The notes below the pieces were generated by a model. The model had not been told where the DNA came from, did no database searches, and worked only from the letters and a program-made list of their open reading frames with translations. Position numbers and translations under genes: made by a program. Positions 1 through 7,394 of a DNA stretch of 34,052 bases are shown piece by piece. Position 1 is the stretch's first letter. Every line of letters begins with the position of its first letter. Origin of the DNA: Beijerinckiaceae bacterium (GTDB taxonomy: Bacteria > Pseudomonadota > Alphaproteobacteria > Rhizobiales > Beijerinckiaceae); NCBI GenBank assembly GCA_022702015.1, contig JAKONI010000074.1, positions 1 through 34,052 of the forward strand, written 5' to 3'.

Positions 1-122
1 CGCACCACCACCCGCTCGGCGGTGCCGTGGAAGCGGGCGAGGTCCGCCTCGGCGCGGATCATCGCGAAGGAGCGGGCGTAGATCGCCTGCCCGTCGCGCA
101 GATAGTCGAGGCGCGAACTCAT
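1..122 (-). CDS. cobH: Precorrin-8X methylmutase, N-terminal fragment (runs off the left edge)
   Basis: Only the first 40 codons are in the window, beginning MSSRLDYLRDGQAIYARSFA. The YLRDG-x-AIY-x-x-SF pattern followed by an IRAEADLARF-like stretch is the typical N-terminus of CobH/CbiC, which moves a methyl group from C-11 to C-12 of precorrin-8X to give hydrogenobyrinate. The ATG at 122-120 overlaps the TGA of cobG (121-119) as ATGA, so translation is probably coupled to cobG. The position immediately after cobG fits the aerobic cobalamin operon order. The call rests on the N-terminus and the neighbourhood only; the catalytic histidine region lies outside the window. Confidence 0.85.
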   Translation of the reverse strand, partial: MSSRLDYLRDGQAIYARSFAMIRAEADLARFHGTAERVVV

Positions 123-1387
123 GTGTCGGAGGTCCTGAAGGCGTGAGCGAGGGAAGTGGCCGAATCCGCACTCCTTACGCGGTCCAGCGCGGCCTCGAAA
201 GTGAGTTGGATCGCCGGCTCGGCATCGGGGCGCCCGTCGAGGACGATGCCGTAATGCCCGCCCCGGCCCACGAGGGTGAGGGCGGCCGAACCCGGATGGG
301 CGCAGCCCTTGGCGCAGCCGGACACGTGGGCGTCGATCCCCGAACCCCGCAGGGCTTCGGCGAGGCGGGCCGCATCGGCCAGCGTCGGCGTCGAGCCGGA
401 GGCGCAGGCGGGCGCGCCGGGGCAGGCCGCGACCCGTCCGCGCGGATCCTCGGCCGCGTCGATGAACCCGTATGCGCCCAGGGCGTCGCGGGCCTGCCGG
501 GCGGCGTCTCGATCCGGGGAAACGAGGACGGCGCCACGGGTCGCGCTGAAGGTGAGGTGGGGGGCGTCGAGGCGTTCGCTCCAATCGGCGAGGTGCAGGA
601 GGCCGTCCGCCGTGCAGCGCCCGAACGCAGCCTCGACGGCCAGCGCCGTGCGGTCTCCGAGCGCGTGCAGGCCCGGCGTCAGGGGCGGAAGGGCGGCGGG
701 CGCCGCCATGGGGTCGGCGGGCCTCGCCTCCCGCCAGAGGTCGAGGTCGCGCAGGCGCCGGGCGCCGCTCGCCGCCAGGGCGCGCAGCCATTCGGCGACG
801 GCGGCGAGGGCTTCGGTCGATGACACGGGTGCGAACCAGACCAGACCGTCCGACCCGGCGAGGGCGGGGGCGATCCGGTCGGGACCGAGGACGCGTAGGG
901 CGATGTCGGCTTCCACCGCGCCGAGGCCGAAGCCGTCCGCCGCTTCAAGGGTCACCAGGGTTTTTGCCGGCAGGCTGGGAACCGCGCGCCCGGCCGCCTC
1001 GACGGCGTCCGCCAAAGTGTCGTGGTCGAACAGGGGGGGCGTCAGGGTGAGGCGCTGCGGGCCGCCATCGGCCCGTACGTCGCCGAGGCCAACGGCCGCG
1101 AGGTGGTCGGCGAGGGGGCCTCGCGTCTCAGGTGTGACGCCGCGGATCTGGAGATTGGCGCGGGCGGTCACGTCGATATGGCCGTTGCCGAAACGTCGCG
1201 CGCCTTCCGCCACGGCCCGCGCCTGAGCGGCGGTGAGGCGACCGAGGGGCGGGTGGACGCGGGCGAGGAGGCCGTCGCCCGTGGGCATCGGCCGGGCGAG
1301 GCTCGGACACCAGCCGCGCCGGTTCGGGGCTTCGGGCAGGACGCGGCGGCCGGGGGAGGGGGGCGCGGTGGGGCAGGCCGTGCTCAT
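119..1387 (-). CDS. cobG: Precorrin-3B synthase CobG
   Basis: About 422 residues, matching the nitrite/sulfite-reductase-like fold of CobG, the aerobic Fe-S mono-oxygenase that converts precorrin-3A to precorrin-3B. The N-terminal third has the ferredoxin-like half domain (a GDGLLARVHP stretch, then RFGNGHIDVTARANLQIRG). The C-terminal half has cysteines near residues 322, 328, 358 and 362 in the C-x5-C / C-x3-C arrangement of 4Fe-4S proteins of this superfamily, including SGCAKGCAHP. The frame is open upstream to 1444, but that part lies inside cobN. The ATG at 1387 forms an ATGA overlap with the cobN stop and precedes a normal N-terminus, so I chose it. Requirement for O2 places the window in the aerobic B12 route. 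Confidence 0.93.
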   Translation of the reverse strand: MSTACPTAPPSPGRRVLPEAPNRRGWCPSLARPMPTGDGLLARVHPPLGRLTAAQARAVAEGARRFGNGHIDVTARANLQIRGVTPETRGPLADHLAAVGLGDVRADGGPQRLTLTPPLFDHDTLADAVEAAGRAVPSLPAKTLVTLEAADGFGLGAVEADIALRVLGPDRIAPALAGSDGLVWFAPVSSTEALAAVAEWLRALAASGARRLRDLDLWREARPADPMAAPAALPPLTPGLHALGDRTALAVEAAFGRCTADGLLHLADWSERLDAPHLTFSATRGAVLVSPDRDAARQARDALGAYGFIDAAEDPRGRVAACPGAPACASGSTPTLADAARLAEALRGSGIDAHVSGCAKGCAHPGSAALTLVGRGGHYGIVLDGRPDAEPAIQLTFEAALDRVRSADSATSLAHAFRTSDT

Positions 1388-4300
1388 TCGGCCGCCTCGG
1401 GCATCAGTTCGTCCGCCGCCATGGCGTTGCGGCGGGTCTGCCACATCCCCCGGCGGCGGGCTTCGTCGAAGCGTTCGAGGATGGCGCGGGCGGCTTCCGG
1501 ATTGGCGGCGCGCAGGGTCTCGAAGGTGTCGGGATCGGCGATGAGGGCGCCGTAGAGCCGGTCGAGGTCGGCATCCGACACGGCGTCCGTGGTGGCGGCG
1601 AGGACGAACACCGCATCGACGCCCTGCGCCAATTCCTGGGCCCCGCGATAGCCGTGGCGCAGCTGCGCCGCGATCCAGCGCGGATGGCTGAGCTTGCCCC
1701 TGATCAGCCGGGCCGCCTCCTCGCGAGCCGTGCGGGTCTTCGGGGTGTCGGGCGTCGCGACGTCGAGGCTGTAGAGGGCCGGTTGCGCGCCACTCAACGA
1801 GGCGGCCGCCGCGAACCCGCCCATGGCCTCCACGGCGGCGTCGCCGTCGAGGAGGTCGCGCTCGGCGACGTCGAAGGCGTGCACATAGGCGTCAGCCTGC
1901 GCCACGCGGGCGGCGAACCCGGCATCGGCGCGGTCTTCGGCGCCGCCATAGGCGTGCGAGGTGGCGTCGAGATAGGCGCGGCCGAGGTCGTCCCGGCTCT
2001 CCCAGGCACCGTCGAGGGCAAGGCCGCCGGCCCCGGCGCCGTAGCGGCCCGGCGCGGCGCCGTAGACGCGGGACCCGGCCTCGCCCCGCCGCCGGGCGGC
2101 GGCGAGGGGGTTTTCGGAATCCTCCTCGTCACGGCCGGCGACCGCTTCGGCGGCGCGGGCGAGGAGCGCCAGGGTCTCGGGGAAGGTGTCGCGAAACGCG
2201 CCCGAGACCCGCACGGTCACGTCGATGCGCGGCCGGTCGAGGAGAGCGAGCGGCAGCACCTCGAAGCCGGTGACCCGGGTCGAGGCGTGGTCCCAGACCG
2301 GGCGGACTCCCATGAGGGCGAGGGCATGGGCGACGTCCTCGCCGCCCGTGCGCAGGGTCGGCGAGGCCCACAGATCCATGACGATCCGGGCCGGATACTC
2401 GCCCTCGTCCTGGAGGTAGCGCCGCACCACGGCGTCGGCGGCCTTGGCCCCGAGGGTGGTGGCCGCCCGCGTCGGCAGGCTGCGCGGATCGAGAGTGGTG
2501 AGGTTGCGGCCCGTGGGCATCACGTCCGTCCGTCCGCGCGACGGCGAGCCGGCGGGACCGGGGGGCACGAAGCGCCCATCGAGGGCCGCGAGCAAACCGT
2601 CGCGCTCGGCCGTGGCGCAGGCGGCGACGTGCGCAGCGACATCGGGGGCGGCGCGGCCGAAGACATGGAGGCCGACGCGGGTGGTGACCTCGCCGAGGTC
2701 GCACAGGTGCGCGTCGAGGGCGCTCAAAGCGTCGGGCATGGCCGTCTGCGCGTCGATGCCGGCGGCGGCGAGCAGCCCGGCCGATTCGGCCTCCTCCAGG
2801 ATGGTGCGGGCCAGGATTGCGGCGCGGCGTGGATCGAGGATGCTCGCGGCCGAATATTCTTCCACGAGTTCGCGTAAGTGGGCAGCATCCGGGTCGAGGC
2901 CGGCGCATTCGGTCTGGGGCGTGAGGTGGCCCAAAGCCACCCCGCCGAGGCGCCGCTTGAGGGGCGCGGCCTCGCCCGGATCGTCGACGATGAACGGGTA
3001 GATCACGGGCAGGGACCCGATGGCCCGCGCCGGCCAGCAATCGGGCGACAGGGCCACGGCCTTGCCGGGCAGCCATTCCGTGGTGCCGTGGGTGCCGAGC
3101 TGCACCAGGGCGTCGAAGTCCCGCCGCAGGCCGAGATGGAAGGCGAGGTAGGCATGCGTCGGCACCCGGTCGGGATCGTGATACCCGGCCTTGCGGTCCG
3201 CGTCCCGGCCCCGGTCGGGCTGGAGGAAGAGGGCGCAACCTGCCTCGTCGGCGGAGCCCTTGCCCCCCACTTGCCGGAAGCGGAAAGCCCCGTCGCGGCA
3301 GGTCGGGTCGTCCTCCGGGGCGCCCCAGGCGTCCGTGAGGGCGCCGCGCGCCTCCTCCGGCAGGGTGGCGAGCCATGCGCCGTACGCTGCCAGGGACACG
3401 GTGAAGTCCGCCTCCCCCCCGGTGAGCGCCATCATCACGTCGTCCGGCAGCGGGGCGGCGGGATAGCCGGCCTCGGCCAGATCGGAGAAGACGGCGCGGG
3501 CGCTCTCGGGGGTGTCGAGGCCCACGGCGAAACCGGCGCGCCCGCCCCTGGCGGGATAATCGGACATCACCACCGCCACCCGCCGCCGCTCGGGCGGCAG
3601 GGTAGCGAGGCGCAGCCAGCCCCGCGCCCGTTCGGCCAGGGCGGCGATGCCGGGCGCGTAGGGCACGAGGCGGCGCTCCGCGAAGCCCGCCACCTCGGGG
3701 GCCTCCTCCTTGAACGCGATGGGGAAACCCGCGAGCCGCCCGTCGAATTCCGGCAGGGCCACCTGCATGGCGAGGTCGGAGGCGCTGAGTCCCCGCGCCG
3801 AGGCCGTCCAGGCGTCGCGGGGCGAGCCGACGGTGAAGGCTTGCAGCACCGGGCATCCGGCCCGATCGAGGACGAAGCCCGCATCGTCCCGGGCGGAGAA
3901 GGCCGTGGCCGCGATCACGAGATCAGGCACACGCGCCGCGATGGCCCCCGCGAGCGCCTTCGCGGCCTCGGGCTCCTTCAGGCTCGACACGGCGAGCGTC
4001 AGCGTGTCGATGCCGCGCTCCCGCAGGGCCTGCGCCAGAGCTTCGAACGGGGCGGTATCCCCACCGAGGACCGCCGAGCGGTAGACGATGAGGAGTGCGA
4101 GACGGGACGAGGGGGGGAGGCTCGACCGCCCCGCCGCCAGCGCCACGTCCAGCGCCACCGGGCCGCAGCCGGGGCACCATGCGAAGCCACGGGGCAGGGG
4201 CTGGGCCGGCTCCACGGGGCCGCCCCCGCCGCCATGCGCCGCCAACCTTCGCAGCATCCGCCGCAGGTTCTCGGGTCCCCCCGCGCGAAAATAGCCGTCG

Positions 4301-4707
4301 AGGTCGGTCGCCAACGCGGGATCGGTGGAGAACGCGGCGAGACGGGGATCCGGCCGGTCGTCCCCCGGCAGGACGGCCAGCACAACGCCGTGCGCCCGCG
4401 CCGCCGCCGCGCAGCGCTCGACGCCGTAACGCCAGTAATCGAGCCCGCCGAGGCAGCGAATCACCACCACGCGGGCGCGGGCGATGACGCCGTCCACGTA
4501 GAGATCCACCGAGAGCGGGTGGCGCAGTTTGGCGAGCTTCGCCAGCCGCAGGGACGGCAGACCCAGTTCCGCCGTGTGGGCGCGGGCGAGCCCGGCGAGG
4601 TCGCTGTCGGTGAATGACAGGATCACGAGGTCGCCCGGCTCCTGGCCGAGATCGACCGCCGCCTCGCCCTCATCGAGCGAGACCGTATCGATGCGCAGGA
4701 GGTGCAT
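1384..4707 (-). CDS. cobN: Cobaltochelatase large subunit CobN
   Basis: A 1107-residue protein with the CobN/magnesium-chelatase H-subunit architecture. Recognisable stretches include a QLGTHGTTEWLPGKAVALS block, a PTGRNLTTLDPRSLPT block and an ATSHAYGG-like block near the C-terminal third, all typical of the family. CobN binds hydrogenobyrinic acid a,c-diamide and, with the CobS/CobT ATPase (not in this window), inserts Co2+. It is somewhat shorter than the roughly 1,270-residue Pseudomonas denitrificans protein, without an obvious break in the frame. The start at 4707 is supported by a strong GGGAGGAG Shine-Dalgarno sequence just upstream. The end overlaps cobG by 4 bp. It lies 68 bp after cobW, in the same operon under the B12 riboswitch. 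Confidence 0.95.
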   Translation of the reverse strand: MHLLRIDTVSLDEGEAAVDLGQEPGDLVILSFTDSDLAGLARAHTAELGLPSLRLAKLAKLRHPLSVDLYVDGVIARARVVVIRCLGGLDYWRYGVERCAAAARAHGVVLAVLPGDDRPDPRLAAFSTDPALATDLDGYFRAGGPENLRRMLRRLAAHGGGGGPVEPAQPLPRGFAWCPGCGPVALDVALAAGRSSLPPSSRLALLIVYRSAVLGGDTAPFEALAQALRERGIDTLTLAVSSLKEPEAAKALAGAIAARVPDLVIAATAFSARDDAGFVLDRAGCPVLQAFTVGSPRDAWTASARGLSASDLAMQVALPEFDGRLAGFPIAFKEEAPEVAGFAERRLVPYAPGIAALAERARGWLRLATLPPERRRVAVVMSDYPARGGRAGFAVGLDTPESARAVFSDLAEAGYPAAPLPDDVMMALTGGEADFTVSLAAYGAWLATLPEEARGALTDAWGAPEDDPTCRDGAFRFRQVGGKGSADEAGCALFLQPDRGRDADRKAGYHDPDRVPTHAYLAFHLGLRRDFDALVQLGTHGTTEWLPGKAVALSPDCWPARAIGSLPVIYPFIVDDPGEAAPLKRRLGGVALGHLTPQTECAGLDPDAAHLRELVEEYSAASILDPRRAAILARTILEEAESAGLLAAAGIDAQTAMPDALSALDAHLCDLGEVTTRVGLHVFGRAAPDVAAHVAACATAERDGLLAALDGRFVPPGPAGSPSRGRTDVMPTGRNLTTLDPRSLPTRAATTLGAKAADAVVRRYLQDEGEYPARIVMDLWASPTLRTGGEDVAHALALMGVRPVWDHASTRVTGFEVLPLALLDRPRIDVTVRVSGAFRDTFPETLALLARAAEAVAGRDEEDSENPLAAARRRGEAGSRVYGAAPGRYGAGAGGLALDGAWESRDDLGRAYLDATSHAYGGAEDRADAGFAARVAQADAYVHAFDVAERDLLDGDAAVEAMGGFAAAASLSGAQPALYSLDVATPDTPKTRTAREEAARLIRGKLSHPRWIAAQLRHGYRGAQELAQGVDAVFVLAATTDAVSDADLDRLYGALIADPDTFETLRAANPEAARAILERFDEARRRGMWQTRRNAMAADELMPEAAE

Positions 4708-4775
4708 GGCGCTCCTCCCTCAGACGGAGCGCGGCGGGGCCGGGGCGGGGCGCCCCGGTCTGGCCGGGCCGCGCC

Positions 4776-5810
4776 TCATCCCGCCAAAGCCTTGGCGACG
4801 GCGGACTGGTCGAAGCCCTTCAGGCCGATCACCACGAGGCGGCTGTCCCGGGCCTCCCCGGACCGCCACGGGCGGTCGAAATGGTGCGTGACCCGGCGTC
4901 CGACGCCCTGCACCACCAGGCGCATGGGCTTGCCCTCCACCTCGACGAATCCCTTGATCCGCAGCACACCTTCGGTCTCGGCGGCCTTCTCGACACGGGC
5001 GGCGAGGTCGCCGGCGGTCACGGCGGCGCGGACGGGGAGGGCCACCGTCTCGAAGTCGTCGTGGTCGTGGTCCTCCCCCTCACCGTGGTGGGAGGGGCGG
5101 TTGGCGAGGTCGTCCTCCGCCGCCGCGCCGAGGCCGAGGAGCACGCGGGGGTCGATGGCCCCGTTCCGCGTCTCCACCACCTTTACCGCGCGAGGCAGGT
5201 GGCCCTGCACCTCGGCCCGGACCCGGGCGAGGCCGTCGGCATCCATCAGGTCGGTCTTGTTGAGCACCACGAGGTCGGCGCAGAGGAGCTGATCCTCGAA
5301 CACCTCCTCCAAGGGGTTGTCGTGGTCCACCGAGGTGTCGGCGGCCCGCTGGGCGGCGAGCGCCTCCGGGTCCTCGGCGAAGGCGCCGGTGGCCACCGCC
5401 GGCCCGTCCACCACCGCCACCACGCCGTCCACCGTGACGCGGGAGCGGATCGCCGGCCACTGGAAGGCCTGGACGAGGGGCTTCGGCAGGGCGAGGCCGG
5501 AGGTCTCGATCAGGATGTGCTCCGGCGGCTCGTCCCGGGCGAGCAAGGTCTCCAGGGCGGGCACGAAGTCGTCCGCCACGGTGCAGCAGATGCAGCCGTT
5601 CGGCAGCTCGACGATGGACTCCTCCGTGCAGCCCTCGACGCCGCAGGCGGCCAGGAAGGAGCGGTCGAACCCGACATCGCCGAACTCGTTCACGAGGATC
5701 GCGAGCCTCCGGCCCCGGGCGTGCTCGATCACGTGGCGGACGAGGGTCGTCTTGCCGGCGCCGAGGAAGCCGGTGACGATCGTGCAGGGGATCTTCGCGA
5801 CGATGGTCAT
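4776..5810 (-). CDS. cobW: CobW-family GTPase metallochaperone (cobalamin cluster)
   Basis: About 344 residues of the COG0523 G3E P-loop GTPase family. Visible motifs are the Walker A G-F-L-G-A-G-K-T at residues 14-21, the metal-binding CxCC at residues 73-76 (NGCICC), an NKTD guanine-specificity motif (VVLNKTDLMDA), and a His/Asp-rich linker (HHGEGEDHDHDD) before the CobW C-terminal domain. CobW proteins are thought to deliver Co2+ to the cobaltochelatase, which fits its place directly before cobN. The same frame extends upstream to 6044, but that part overlaps the DUF1636 gene. The ATG at 5810 gives an ATGA overlap with the DUF1636 stop and a normal N-terminus. Confidence 0.94.
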   Translation of the reverse strand: MTIVAKIPCTIVTGFLGAGKTTLVRHVIEHARGRRLAILVNEFGDVGFDRSFLAACGVEGCTEESIVELPNGCICCTVADDFVPALETLLARDEPPEHILIETSGLALPKPLVQAFQWPAIRSRVTVDGVVAVVDGPAVATGAFAEDPEALAAQRAADTSVDHDNPLEEVFEDQLLCADLVVLNKTDLMDADGLARVRAEVQGHLPRAVKVVETRNGAIDPRVLLGLGAAAEDDLANRPSHHGEGEDHDHDDFETVALPVRAAVTAGDLAARVEKAAETEGVLRIKGFVEVEGKPMRLVVQGVGRRVTHHFDRPWRSGEARDSRLVVIGLKGFDQSAVAKALAG

Positions 5811-6184
5811 TCGGCGGCCTCCGGCAAAGGGGGAAATGGGGGGATGCGGGCGATCACGCCGGAGCGGAACGCCTTCGGACGCTCCCGCCAGGGGACGATC
5901 CCGTCGGCGGTGGCATCGTAGGCCCGCAGGCCGTCGAGGATGAGGCCGGCGGCCTCGGCGGGGTCGAGGTCGCCGTAGACGTAGGTCCAGCGCCCCGGCG
6001 AGGCGACGGCGACGGTGCAGGGCCGCTTGCAGACCGAGAGGCATTCCACCGGCTCGACCCGCAGCCCTTCGGCCCGTGCGGCGAGTTCGTCGTGGAGGCG
6101 CGCCCCGGCGCGGGGCCCCTCCGGGTCGTCGCCCTCCCGCCGGCAGGTGGTGCAGACGTAGAGGATCGTGCCGCTGTCAGGCAT
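5807..6184 (-). CDS. DUF1636 Cys-rich putative metal-binding protein
   Basis: A 125-residue protein of the DUF1636 type often seen between cbtA and cobW in alphaproteobacterial cobalamin clusters. Five cysteines stand out: C11 and C14 in YVCTTC, then C48, C52 and C56 in VECLSVCKRPC. This resembles thioredoxin-fold 2Fe-2S or metal-binding proteins. A conserved-looking RWTYVYGDLDP stretch follows. Biochemical function is not known to me; a role in cobalt handling or electron transfer for B12 synthesis is inferred from context. It overlaps cbtA by 8 bp and cobW by 4 bp, so it is embedded in the operon. Confidence 0.85.
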   Translation of the reverse strand: MPDSGTILYVCTTCRREGDDPEGPRAGARLHDELAARAEGLRVEPVECLSVCKRPCTVAVASPGRWTYVYGDLDPAEAAGLILDGLRAYDATADGIVPWRERPKAFRSGVIARIPPFPPLPEAAE

Positions 6185-6917
6185 GGGCGCGGTTCCGGGC
6201 CGGGGCGAAGGCCTGCCACGCCCAACCGAGCCCCAGGCCGATCATCGTCCAGAACACGGCGCCGATGGCCAGCGACCGGGCGGCGAACTGCGCCGCCAGG
6301 GCCGCCGGCACGGCGGAGGTCGCATCGGGCGGCGGCGGGGCACCGACGACGTGCGGCGCCACGATCAGCACCAGCCCGCCGAGGATGGCGATGAAGGAGC
6401 GCCGGACGGCGATGAGATACAGACCCATGCCGGTGGCGGCGGCGGTCATGGTCCACCAGACCTGCCGGGTGAGGAGCGGCGCGGCCTCCTGGCCGGGCAG
6501 TTCGGGGGGCAACCCCAGCGCCGGGGCGAGGGCGACGCTGGCGAACCCCGCCAGTGCGAAGGCGACGCCGGTCTGGAGGGTCGGCTCCCGGCCACAGGCG
6601 AGCAGCACCGCACCGAGGATCAGCGCCCAGCCGACGCCGCCGACGAGGGTCGCGAGCCCGGTGAAGGCCATCCGCTGGAAGCCCGGGGCCGGCTGCCATT
6701 CCGGCGCGGCCTCGGGGGTCGGGTGGTCGTGGCCCGCATGGGCCAGCACGATCGGCAACGCCTGAGGCAGGGCCTGCGCGGCCTGGCCGGGCGCCGGGGT
6801 CTCATAGCGCTCGGCCGCGACGATGAGCGGCGAGGTGAGCGCGAGTTCGAGCCCCGTCGCGACGATAGCCGCGAGGAAGCCGGCGGCCAGAGCCGCCGAC
6901 AGAAGTCGGAGAATCAT
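6177..6917 (-). CDS. cbtA: CbtA-type cobalt transporter subunit
   Basis: A 246-residue membrane protein with about five to six hydrophobic segments (residues about 4-30, 83-105, 115-135, 150-170, 172-190 and 210-235). A His-rich stretch HAGHDHP lies in the first extracytoplasmic loop near residue 60 and could bind metal. CbtA is predicted to be the main membrane component of a B12-regulated cobalt uptake system together with CbtB. This identity rests on topology, the His-rich loop and pairing with cbtB directly downstream of a cobalamin riboswitch. It starts 16 bp after cbtB with only a weak Shine-Dalgarno sequence and overlaps the next gene, which suggests translational coupling. Confidence 0.9.
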   Translation of the reverse strand: MILRLLSAALAAGFLAAIVATGLELALTSPLIVAAERYETPAPGQAAQALPQALPIVLAHAGHDHPTPEAAPEWQPAPGFQRMAFTGLATLVGGVGWALILGAVLLACGREPTLQTGVAFALAGFASVALAPALGLPPELPGQEAAPLLTRQVWWTMTAAATGMGLYLIAVRRSFIAILGGLVLIVAPHVVGAPPPPDATSAVPAALAAQFAARSLAIGAVFWTMIGLGLGWAWQAFAPARNRAHA

Positions 6918-6933
6918 CCCTGGCGCTTGGGCG

Positions 6934-7110
6934 TCAGTGGCAGGGGAAGTTCTGGGCGTGCCGGAAGTCGTGCGCCGCGTTGTGGAGCGCGATGGCCGGG
7001 GAGAAGCCCGCCATGAAGACGAGGCCGAGGCCGAGGAAGGCCGCGAGCGCGGCCGCCATCAGACGCTCATTGGAGCGGACGGCGACGGGGGCGAGGGTCG
7101 TGGTCGTCAT
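6934..7110 (-). CDS. cbtB: CbtB-type small cobalt transporter subunit
   Basis: A 58-residue protein with one membrane span (about residues 17-37) and a His-rich C-terminal tail (LHNAAHDFRHAQNFPCH), the signature of CbtB. The tail with four histidines and a terminal Cys-His could present cobalt to CbtA. The ATG at 7110 has a GGAG Shine-Dalgarno sequence about 9 nt upstream. It is the first gene after the B12 riboswitch, so it should be switched off when adenosylcobalamin is plentiful. Confidence 0.92.
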   Translation of the reverse strand: MTTTTLAPVAVRSNERLMAAALAAFLGLGLVFMAGFSPAIALHNAAHDFRHAQNFPCH

Positions 7111-7123
7111 GCTGTGTTCTCCA

Positions 7124-7140
7124 GCCGCCCCACCGGCGGC
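7124..7140 (-). promoter_or_regulatory. Hairpin next to the cbtB ribosome binding site (candidate riboswitch expression platform)
   Basis: GCCGCC / GGCGGC arms separated by five bases form a perfect 6-bp stem between the riboswitch aptamer and the cbtB Shine-Dalgarno sequence (CTGGAG read on the minus strand, 7124-7119). One base of the stem is shared with that sequence. It could serve as the sequestering or anti-sequestering element. There is no following T-run, which argues for translational rather than termination control. This is inference from position. Confidence 0.4.
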
Positions 7141-7160
7141 AAAGCGAAGTCCGAGGATGA

Positions 7161-7318
7161 CGGCAGGTCTCCTGGCTCGCGGCTCGACGCGCCCGCCGCC
7201 TTCCCGGATCGCTCCGGTGGCTGCTGGCGGACGCTCGCCGCTTACAGTTGCGGGGGCAGCCGCGGATTCGGGATGACCCCTCACCGCGTTCCCTTTTCAC
7301 CCCTCGCGGGGCACCGTC
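7161..7318 (-). promoter_or_regulatory. Cobalamin (adenosylcobalamin) riboswitch
   Basis: Read on the minus strand, all the hallmark conserved blocks of a B12 riboswitch occur in order. They are a GGTGCCCCGCGAGGG entry stem at about 7318, GAAAAGGGAA with GCGGTG at about 7301-7284, the B12 box GCCCCCGCAACTGTAAGCGG at about 7258-7239, and the closing AGCCAGGAGACCTGCC at about 7178-7162. The element sits about 50 nt before cbtB and should repress the cbtB-cbtA-DUF1636-cobW-cobN-cobG-cobH operon when AdoCbl is bound. Confidence 0.96.
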
Positions 7319-7327
7319 ATGTCGCCT

Positions 7328-7355
7328 GTGTAACCGGTCTCGGCCCAGGGCACAA
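7328..7355 (-). promoter_or_regulatory. Candidate promoter of the cobalamin operon
   Basis: On the minus strand TTGTGC (7355-7350) and TTACAC (7333-7328) are separated by 16 bp, an imperfect -35/-10 pair placed just upstream of the first riboswitch stem. The next gene upstream (GH44) ends at 7395, so any operon promoter must lie close to here or inside that gene. Sequence match is modest. Confidence 0.35.
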
Positions 7356-7394
7356 CGGCGGGGCGCGGTCTTCGCGTGGCACGGCGAGGACGGC

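Noticed and set aside
2878-4617. Long plus-strand frame of 579 codons across cobN
   Set aside because: It is the antisense shadow of cobN caused by high GC; the composition (Gly/Arg/His/Glu-rich) has no domain, and cobN is clearly real on the other strand.
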